Source: Schistosoma mansoni
Taxonomy: Eukaryota; Platyhelminthes; Trematoda; Strigeidida; Schistosomatidae
NCBI RefSeq assembly: GCF_000237925.1
Contig: NW_017386045.1
Coordinates: 620,001 to 684,000, forward strand
Direction: 5' to 3'
DNA length: 64,000 bases
Positions 56,439 through 64,000 of this stretch are shown here, in pieces. Under the pieces are notes generated by a model. That model searched no databases, was not told where the DNA came from, and saw nothing but the letters and a program-made list of their open reading frames with translations. The position numbers and the translations under genes are program-made. The first letter of the stretch is position 1, and each line of letters begins with the position of its first letter.

Positions 56439-56936
56439 TTAAAGATTAGTTCTACATTTCTTTCGTATTTTAAAAGTAAACAATTCTTGTTTGTCTAAAT
56501 TCATATTTTCATTATTACTATTAACAACAATAGAAGCTGTTGTATTATTATTATTATTCTGTAGTATAGATGTATTATGAAGTACATTTGATCCAGTAGT
56601 TACAACGGATGATGATGGCGACGACGACGACGATGCTGCCGCTGCTGCTGATGACGATGATGTAACATTCAATGAATTATTTGATTTATATTTTATAAAT
56701 AAAGCAATAAAAAATCCATTTGTTAAATCTTTTTCAGATGATCTTATACATGATTCACATTGATATAAATCAGATAATCCACGATGTTTCCAAATTGGTG
56801 TCGTTACATCATGCATCATAGAATTAGTAGTAGATGATGTTGATGATGATGATGATGGTATATAAGGCCAAATTGTTTCTAAATAAAATTTATCTGATAC
56901 ATAATTAGCTATTTCACGTACAACTGATTCATTTTC
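56439..56936 (-). CDS. NSUN5: NSUN5 last exon
   Basis: 166 codons with stop: ENESVVREIANYVSDKF, TPIWKHRGLSDLYQC, TNGFFIALFIKYK, then a Ser-, Ala- and Asn-rich tail ending KKCRTNL. Acceptor ATTTAG, phase 0. Confidence 0.93.
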   Translation of the reverse strand, partial: ENESVVREIANYVSDKFYLETIWPYIPSSSSSTSSTTNSMMHDVTTPIWKHRGLSDLYQCESCIRSSEKDLTNGFFIALFIKYKSNNSLNVTSSSSAAAAASSSSSPSSSVVTTGSNVLHNTSILQNNNNNTTASIVVNSNNENMNLDKQELFTFKIRKKCRTNL

Positions 56937-59900
56937 CTAAATAGATAGCCATACAAAAAAGAAAAAAACAATGAATAGTGTTACGCCCCGATAAGAATAG
57001 GGAATGGTAACTTTGGGAACCAATACTATGCATATATTGTCTATCATATATCCTGGGACCACCGAGTAAGTAATGCAGTTGTTAGGAAACGGGTATTAGG
57101 TAAGGATGGCAAATCGATTGATGAAGTTTCACTACTTCATCAGTCGAGATGGCTGGGACACGTGTTATGTATGCCCAACCACTGACTGCCCCGACGTACA
57201 ATGTTTTATGGTGTAGGAGTAAGTTGGAAGGAAGCTAGGGGTGGCCAGACCAAAACATGGCACAAATCCATGAAGTCACTGACAATTGGACTAAGCCATG
57301 TTGGTAGGTGTAGACTACCTGGTTGGAATTCGCGAGATGATAGCAATCAATGGTTAGAGACCTTGAATGACATGGCTCAAAATCGTTTGCAATGGCGAAG
57401 GTGCATCCACTCTTTGTGTTCCCCCAAATTCTAATCTTCTGAATTCTTCATGTATCTATCTTTTTCCTCTCTCCAAATTTACCTCACTGGGTTACACTCC
57501 TTTAATAATATCTTCAAACCCCAATCTTTCCGATTACAGCTTATACTCTTACTACTTCTACCACTATGGGATTTGAATCGACAACTGCATCTCTGTGTTA
57601 ATGTGTATGGCAACTCGAACTGATGAACGTTCTACGTTGTAACTGACTGAGTGACTGAATTGTTAAACAACTAAACTATTCATATTCGTGTCCCCATTAT
57701 CATAAGCTTTATTTTGACTTATAAACTATTGTCACATGATTTACCATCCTTGAATTATGCCCTGTCTATCACTTACTATCTCCCCACATTCACAGCCACA
57801 TTTAGCTGAATCTTGTACAAATGTTATTTTCTATTTTATGGTCAGTTTGATTGATATATAAACATAATGGTTTATACCGCAGAGGCTGTTATTTGTGTTA
57901 TGGACTTAACTGGCTGCACTAGGCAGAAATCAGGACCGACAAGTACTCTACACTGCTCGTACGGGTTTCGTGCGTCACTGGTCGATAAATCAGTACTCTC
58001 GAATTGTCTGTATTATCACGTTGAACATTAACAGGGCATCCAGGCAGACCACAAGTTATAACAAATATCATCATTATTTCAGAATAAAACCTCTTCAAAC
58101 AAATTGGAAACAAACTTTATGAACTTACTGAATTGTAATGACATATTCAATGTATTAGAGCTAAGTTATATATGAACAGTTCTATTTTTAAGCGCTTAAT
58201 CTCTAGAACCACTGAGTGGGCCGGCATCCATGGTGTTAATGTCTAACTTCAACCAATCCACAAAATTGAGCAACCATTTACCAATGTCTTTAATGAGTTG
58301 ATATCTCACAACAGACGTGGTTTGAACTCCACTGGTCACTGCTTCTCACTAGAGCTCCAGGAAATACCTCATAGAACCAGTCACTAGTGAACATATATTG
58401 ATTATTATCAGCGCTCACGCGCGAAACTGATAGATCCCGGGTTCGAATCTCGCAGGGCGGGATCATGGATGTGCACTGCCACTGAGGAGTCCCACAATAG
58501 AACGAAACGACCGTCCAGTGCTTTCAGGTTTTCCATAGTGATCTGGCTTCAATTGATTCATGATTTCCACCATATAAAAGTTGCATAGTCATACATATCA
58601 ACAATATGATAATAACACAAAATGAATTCTTACTTCAGGATGTATTGAACAAGTGGAATAGACAACACGTTGAACATTTGGAAACTTGAATGCATGTTTT
58701 AATAACATAGCTTGAAGATTTGATAATCGTTTTAAACGAGATGAATATTCTTCACTATATACATCTATATAGTTATCACTCTTTTTATGTGTGAATTTAT
58801 CAAATTGTTCATCACCACCATCTGGTTGACGAATTGATAAACCGGAACCACTACAAGAAGGATCAAGTAGAATTGATTGAACATTAGAAAATTTTCGATG
58901 ATATGGATCTATAGATAAGAAATCTGAACAATATGCTTCAATGGATGGTTGTGAACTTTGAATAGATTTTTTATGTTTACTATGGTGTTTATTAGAATTA
59001 GACCAATCTAGTATTGACAATCGTTCTACTCCATTGACGACTAGATTTTCAGTAAGACGTCGGAATCTAAAGAAAAATTATAACATTTAATTCATTTATT
59101 TATTTAACTAAACGCATAAACACTGGTATAAAGAGGCATCAGATATATATGCGCGACACTAATCTCATTTGATTTGTGTAAGGGCTGTGATACTGCCCGG
59201 ATACCCAAACTGAAGCAGGTGGTTTTCTTAGGTGATCACACCCGGAACTCTTGACATAAAGGTCTGATCCACAAGGCAGTAGAGCATCGGAAGGAGATGC
59301 AGTTCCATGGTAGCCGGTGACCAACGATTGATTCATACGCCATTTGTTCCATCAGGATACTGGAGCCCACGTGCACCATTGGTTTGGAATCAGGGTTTTC
59401 CGACTCCTCTAAGTGAACTTTCCGTGTTCACCAACCCGGTTAAAGCGTCGGATGTTCGCTTTTCGTCCTCTCAATTTCGTAAGCAACAGTAATGCCGCGA
59501 GAAGGCAGTGAGTAGGACTAGGAGAGGGAGAGCGAACTCTCCCCACTCTCGGCTGTACCAGGGCATAAAAGACGAATATATGGATCCTTGAAAGGAAATC
59601 CAATGGTGCTTAATCAGAATTTTATCCCAACAAATCGAAACTGATATTTAAGGATTAATCTTTGCTGAATTATGCTCGTGTGATGAAATCACTAAGATGA
59701 CATTTGTGAAAATATTTCGAAATCACTGAAGATAATGCAACCTATACTGTATCGGGGGTGAAGCCGTTACCCACTGAAGACAATGAAATATGTTCACGCA
59801 ATGTCGTGGATTGATTGAAGCATTAACATCGTTGGATGCTGATTCAGTGGTCTAGAGCATGAGGATTAACGAGCAAGACGGAAGGTTCTTATTATTCTTA

Positions 59901-62900
59901 TTCTTATTGGCTTTAATCAATATTATATTTTTTGGTACAATATAGAATTCTCAGCACCAACTATCTCAACAAGTCTCCTTTTCTTATTTCTTGGTCATTC
60001 CTGACGATAAATATTGAGTGGTCGCCAGTTAGATGTTAGGAGTTTAAGAATCGACATTTGAATAATATTCATTCTTTTCAATACATATTGCCAGCAACCA
60101 CGATGTCTCTGATTGGGCTGTTTTATAACTTGTACAGCGGAATGTAGTAAACTTTTCACAAACGCACCAGAATAGGTTATGAGACTAATAGGCATAATGA
60201 TATGTCAAAACAAACAAGGAAACAGATAACTTGTTGAAATATCCAGATGGCAGGATCAGATAGTCCAGATATTCAAGCAGGTTGCCTTGGTTGATTCTTG
60301 CGTGCAGGGTTGCGAATGTATATTACCGAGGAATCATATACAAGGGAGAAATCACCGTCTAGTACTTTCAAGTTTCGAGTGGTGACCTAACTTAGATCAT
60401 TTCATGATTTCAATGAAATTCAACAATCTTCACAACCCCTTACTGACTCTTGTTCAGGGGATCCAGAGTATTCCGAGAGGAGCCCTGAAAAATCCAGGAA
60501 ACATTTTATCCAATCAGCGCTGAATAGAAGTTTCTTGGAAATATCTAGAAAGTGAAGAGTTACGTGTCACATCTCTGAGTGGATGATTACTAATACTGCG
60601 ATTATGTTGAGTAGGGTTCCAGAACCTTACAGAAGTCCAAGGCTATCTGAAATGCCATAAGTAAGCTTGATTTTCTGCACATGAACTAACATTAGAGTAA
60701 AGCTTTCCTTCTATGCTTTGCGCCTTTTCTCGCGTGTTCAAGTTATCGTGTAGATTTAGCCGGGAGTTATTAAAAGAGTTAAAAAACAAGATTCAAACGT
60801 TTATTCAGAAGGTTTATCACCCTGATCAATTGTTGAGATGCTGCCGTCATGCAATAGTAAATCAAAAACAAAATAACTGTCTTCAAACCCATTAATGAAC
60901 ATGTCTTTAAAATCCCCCTATGGTAAATAAACCAAAGAAATACAATTTATAAGAAACTTTTTTATCATCACCAAGATTTCCGAGTTCTACCTCATAGTTA
61001 TCAATTGTTTACACATTTAAGTGTGAATTTACAGTTGTAGCAATAATACAAACAAGAATCTGAAATGATATCAACCTTTGAAATCTAACTTACTGTTATT
61101 CCCCGACCGTTGCTGCTACCTTGACGTGGTGGTCGGGTTTGCCTATCATGATGAACCAATCGAGCTACACTGGCTGGAACAATCGTTCCTCAAGGTTCTA
61201 TCATGCCAGACAGGTCGGTTGAAGAGCGGTAGGACTAAAAGCAGCAAACCCAAGGTCCAAAGGCGAAGTCGTACTGCTGACGGTACAGATGTGTGACAGC
61301 AGTAACGTGTTTCCTTCAGACAACTAGCATACCAGCAGTGCTGCCTTCCCACAAGGAGGGGTAGGGTTAGAAAAGGTCGAAACTAAAAATGTACACCTCG
61401 CCTTATCCCATGGATATCCGTCTCCGGCGGTAAGGTCCCAACAAGCACGGAGCTAACACAAAAATTGCCCACAAAAAGGTCGTGTGTGACCGACCTCAAG
61501 AAGTTGTCCCTTGGGCACTGCGGTCACGCTCTCAGGTCATTAAGACCACTTCTAATCCAATTTTCTTTTCAGGTACCTCTAGAAGAACCCTTTCACGGTG
61601 TGAGCAACCGGGAAGTGATAACTGCCCTCATACCTCTAACAGCACTCAAGACCACTGTATTCATAATCAATCCCCTTCTTCAATTCCTACTATTTCTTCT
61701 ACCTCGACTTTCAACACAAACTTCCTCTTTTAGTTTCCTCCTCAAGTGTCACCATGACTAACGATTCTAGTGCGCGAAACACTGTTCCAGCTGACTGATT
61801 GAAATTACTGTTATTCATGGTAGGTACAATACTAAAATTATCTCCAAACATTGATTTCAACTCAAAGTCCCCCCCGAATAAACAGGCGACTTCTATTTCT
61901 ATATGTATTATAATTAATAATAATTAATAGTGTATAAAAAAAAATAGAGAGAGAGAGCTAACCTGTTTGGATCACGATCTACAACGAAAATGGTTGATTT
62001 GTTAGATAACATGGAAATTAATTGTAATGTTTTATTTCCTGGAGCAGCACAAGCATCTAATACATCTGAATTTGGATCTGGTTGAAGAATCTCTGGACCG
62101 AAACAACTGGCCTTTAAAGAAACAGTCACAAATAACACATTCAAAAATAATAATAAACAGTACAAATAGTAACATTTTGGCAAAAGTAATGTTTGAATAC
62201 AAATTCGGTATGATCATTTACGTTCAGCTTCAGCTTCTTTATATTCAGTGACTGACTAATTAACCTCACACCTCCCTCATTAATAACACAATGACCATAG
62301 AATACTAAATCTTGATAATTCAATAAGCTTCTTCTAAACTCAATAATACCCAGTCAGAATAAGAACCCAGCGAGTAGATAAACTACACTCACTATTTCTT
62401 CCATTCTTAACAATACTAATCACAGAATCTGATTTCTTCTATTTATAACTTCTTGTTTCAAGAACTTCCTGCCCCCGAATGCCCTGGTACGGTCGAGAGT
62501 GGGAAGAGTCAGCTCTCCCTCTTGAAACGCTCTCACATGGCCACGCGTATATAGCCTCTACCAAGGAAGTACTACTCACTGCCTTCTCGCACCACGGGTA
62601 TTGTTTACGAAATTGGGGAGACGAAAAGTGAATGTCCGGTGCTTTAACTGGGTTGCTGGACACGGCGCGTCCACCTAGGGGAGTTGGAAAACCCTGATTC
62701 CAAACCAATGGTGTACATGGGCTCCAGTATCCTGAGGGAACAAATGGTGTATGAATCAATCGTTGGCCATCGGCTAGCATGGGACTGCATCTTCTCACGA
62801 TGCTCCACTGATTTGTGGATCAGACCTTTAGATCAAAGGCTCCGGGTGTGGCACCCTAAGAAAACCACTTGTTTTCGTTTGGGCACCCGGGCAGTATCAC

Positions 62901-63224
62901 AGCCCGCTCACAGGCGCTCTTTTGTACCAGTATTTATGTGTTTAAATGGTAATAATAATAATAATAATCAAGAACTTCCTAGAATAATAAGAAACATTTA
63001 TTCAATGATCTTTAATTACTTTCAAATCATTGATCAATATGAAAAATGATAATTTGAACAATTATCTTTGAAACTATACCTTGTCTTGAATAAGTAGAGA
63101 TTTGGATTTGTACAATTCTAAATCATATAAAGCAGTACCAGAAGGAAATACTAACAGTAGATGAGGAAGATGATAATCTAACATGAATTCACCACGATCA
63201 AGTTTACAAACTTTCTTACGAAAT
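56439..63224 (-). CDS. NSUN5: NSUN5, 28S rRNA cytosine-C5 methyltransferase (C-terminal exons; 5' end beyond window)
   Basis: SAM-dependent RNA m5C methyltransferase of the NOL1/NOP2/Sun family, which acts in the nucleolus on 28S rRNA. Four exons join in phase to 407 residues and a stop. In order: LLLVFPSGTALYDLELY and SLLIQDKASCF (substrate side), motif I DACAAPGNKT, VVDRDPNRFRRL, motif IV LLDPSCSGSG with its Cys, motif VI VVYSTCSIHPEEN with the catalytic Cys, and the C-terminal HRGLS and TNGFFIALF. The wording matches NSUN5 rather than NOP2 or NSUN2. Two low-complexity insertions are seen: a polar stretch before motif IV and a Ser/Ala/Asn-rich stretch near the C terminus. The first roughly 190 residues expected from the family lie past the right edge. 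Confidence 0.95.
57060..57655 (+). mobile_element. LINE-B 3' portion
   Basis: Coding tail ([40 protein letters not shown]) and 3' UTR to TAACTGACTGAGTGACTG. NSUN5 intron. Confidence 0.85.
57656..58184. other. NSUN5 intron, nothing recognised
   Basis: No shared repeat family seen between LINE-B and S1. Confidence 0.5.
58185..58580 (+). repeat. S1 elements, mixed orientation
   Basis: 58200-58370 is S1 body in - orientation. 58420-58580 is S1 head and hammerhead-like 3' half in + orientation, with the same three-base insertion as 29468. It ends about 50 bp from an NSUN5 exon. Confidence 0.75.
58634..59066 (-). CDS. NSUN5: NSUN5 exon with motifs IV and VI
   Basis: FRRLTENLVVNGVERL, a polar insertion, then LLDPSCSGSG and VVYSTCSIHPE. 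It contains both Cys residues of the m5C mechanism. Donor GTAAGA, phase 0. Confidence 0.95.
59095..59575 (-). repeat. C repeat, nearly full length
   Basis: Lies 29 bp from the acceptor side of the NSUN5 motif IV/VI exon, inside the intron. Confidence 0.85.
59780..59890 (+). repeat. S1 remnant
   Basis: GAAGACAATG, TGTCGTGGATTGATTG and GATTCAGTGGTCTAG follow the order of the S1 body. Confidence 0.5.
59900..60290. repeat. Unnamed repeat shared with 55678-55830
   Basis: 60130-60290 and 55678-55830 share GCATAATGAT, AACTTGTTGAAATAT and CAGATGTTTAAGCAGG-type blocks. The family is not recognised. Confidence 0.5.
60295..60445 (+). repeat. S1 remnant
   Basis: GTGCAGGGTTGCGAATG, AGGAATCATATACAAGG and CACCGTCTAGTACTTTCAAG follow the S1 3' half, including a decayed hammerhead. 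Confidence 0.5.
60455..60790 (+). repeat. Repeat family delta (LTR-like), copy 3
   Basis: TATCCAATCAGCGCTGAATAG to TCTCGCGTGTTCAAG. NSUN5 intron. Confidence 0.55.
61101..61804 (+). mobile_element. Short LINE-B derivative with target-site duplication
   Basis: A 704-bp unit made of the LINE-B 5' leader, a short ATG-initiated start (MTNDSSARNTVPAD then stop) and the 3' tail GCTGACTGATTGAAA. It is flanked by the perfect 11-bp repeat TTACTGTTATT at 61090-61100 and 61805-61815. It is non-autonomous and lies in an NSUN5 intron. Confidence 0.85.
61963..62111 (-). CDS. NSUN5: NSUN5 exon with SAM motif I
   Basis: ASCFGPEILQPDPNSDVLDACAAPGNKT... to FVVDRDPNR, with the Arg codon split (phase 2). Acceptor TTAAAG, donor GTTAGC. 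DACAAPGNKT is the NSUN SAM-binding motif. Confidence 0.95.
62472..62960 (+). repeat. C repeat, full length
   Basis: Start, centre and truncated tail, followed by an AAT microsatellite. NSUN5 intron. Confidence 0.88.
63080..63224 (-). CDS. NSUN5: NSUN5 exon (first in window)
   Basis: 48 codons after a split codon: FRKKVCKLDRGEFMLD to LLIQDK. Acceptor TGTAG, donor GTATAG, ending in phase 0. The LLVFP...LY...LIQD pattern precedes ASC in the family. Confidence 0.93.
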
Positions 63225-63309
63225 CTACATAGGAAAGTAATGAAATAGTAATAAGTTTTGAAAATTCACATGTGATAAGATTGACTTTAATAGTAATCAT
63301 TATAATATC

Positions 63310-63560
63310 TGTACATGAACTGGGATACTAACCGGGCCCTTACAGAGAATCAGGTAATTTCCTTAAGAAGTCCCACTCTCCAAGCCTCTGAACCAAAAGG
63401 TATACTTTACAAAGGAATGGAACAACATCCTATGGGTAAGCAATGATCAAAAATATATGTTCATATTCCATTTGTTTCCTTAGAATTTTGAAGCTTAAGC
63501 ACATCATTGGTTTGGACCCCGAATTTTTCCCTAGGCGAATTCTTTACATCCAACATAATT
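63310..63560 (-). repeat. C repeat, old fragment
   Basis: A strongly decayed match to the C centre (ACATCATTGGTTTGGA) in an NSUN5 intron. Confidence 0.55.
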
Positions 63561-63929
63561 GAGCATTCTATGCTAGTTACATTCTATCTGTTCTTTCTCT
63601 CTTTGTTTTCTACTAAGGCAGCTGGTTGGACTCGCGCTTAAAGGCTTGTACATTAGTAGCAATATCGGACAACAGTAAAACATAAAAGGTTATTCATTTG
63701 AGGTAACTTGAACCATGTAGTTTCCTTCTACGACTCTCCCTCTAGTTATTTGGATATTTCAGCGCGACCAATCATGGTCTCTTATGTATCGACTGTGAAT
63801 TGAGTTTAAAATCTAAAATGCGTACTTATGGACTATATCCATTTTCGATAGTCACATATGCACTGTTTCCGACTGCATACATTTATTTCAGATTCTACAT
63901 CAACTTTTTCCGTCCGTTCGTCATATATA

Positions 63930-64000
63930 GTGGTCTTGAGTGCTGTTAGAGGTATGAGGGTGGTCATCACTTCCCGGTCGCCCACACCGTGGAAGGGTTC
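63930..64000 (-). mobile_element. LINE-B 5' leader running off the right edge
   Basis: Matches part of the 61560-61655 leader in reverse orientation (CACGGTGTGGGCGACCGGG). It continues beyond the window. Confidence 0.75.

Noticed and set aside
61465-61761. 98-codon frame in the LINE-B leader
   Set aside because: It lies in the 5' leader shared by all LINE-B short copies and is not kept open in the others.
62684-63049. Open frames within C repeats (also 18163, 19391, 33822, 37544, 46476)
   Set aside because: The same frames recur in many diverged copies with different breaks and no codon-like conservation. They are by-products of the repeat.

Overview
The window is animal genomic DNA from a blood fluke (genus Schistosoma; species not fixed here). 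It is AT-rich, with split genes and long introns packed with retroelements. It carries copies of the schistosome SMalpha repeat with its hammerhead ribozyme, RTE-like LINEs, Penelope-like pieces and Gypsy-type LTR fossils. Two 200-base runs of N (41736-41935 and 55478-55677) are assembly gaps.

Three host genes are supported, each by exons whose GT/AG boundaries and reading phases join without conflict. (1) SMC4, the condensin ATPase subunit, on the + strand at 7924-42971: 15 exons, 1458 codons, complete from start to stop. Its first intron is 48 bp and the others run from about 0.9 to 4.1 kb. (2) A TRMT10-type tRNA (guanine-9-N1) methyltransferase on the - strand at 47321-53507: five exons. 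The last four are firm and the 11-codon first exon is tentative. (3) The C-terminal four exons of NSUN5, a 28S rRNA cytosine-5 methyltransferase, on the - strand at 56439-63224; its 5' part lies beyond the right edge. SMC4 and TRMT10 are convergent. TRMT10 and NSUN5 are tandem, two RNA methyltransferases about 2.9 kb apart.

Layout: 1-7.9 kb is LTR/LINE debris with no host gene. 7.9-43 kb is SMC4, its introns filled with repeats. 43-47 kb is repeat-rich intergenic DNA. 47-53.5 kb is TRMT10, 53.5-56.4 kb is repeats, 56.4-63.2 kb is NSUN5, and the last 0.8 kb is more repeats.

The most interesting content is structural. A near-identical 0.4 kb inverted repeat flanks SMC4 exon 7, which encodes the hinge. 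A second inverted repeat brackets an assembly gap. A U6 snRNA copy is joined to the 5' end of a LINE. Short LINE derivatives join a 5' end to a 3' tail and have clear target-site duplications. Three tRNA-headed repeat families carry hammerhead-like motifs, and two copies of one family keep a complete hammerhead core. That family also has complementary terminal arms and several head-to-head fold-back copies. All boundaries and identities were read by eye; none was tested by alignment software or RNA data.
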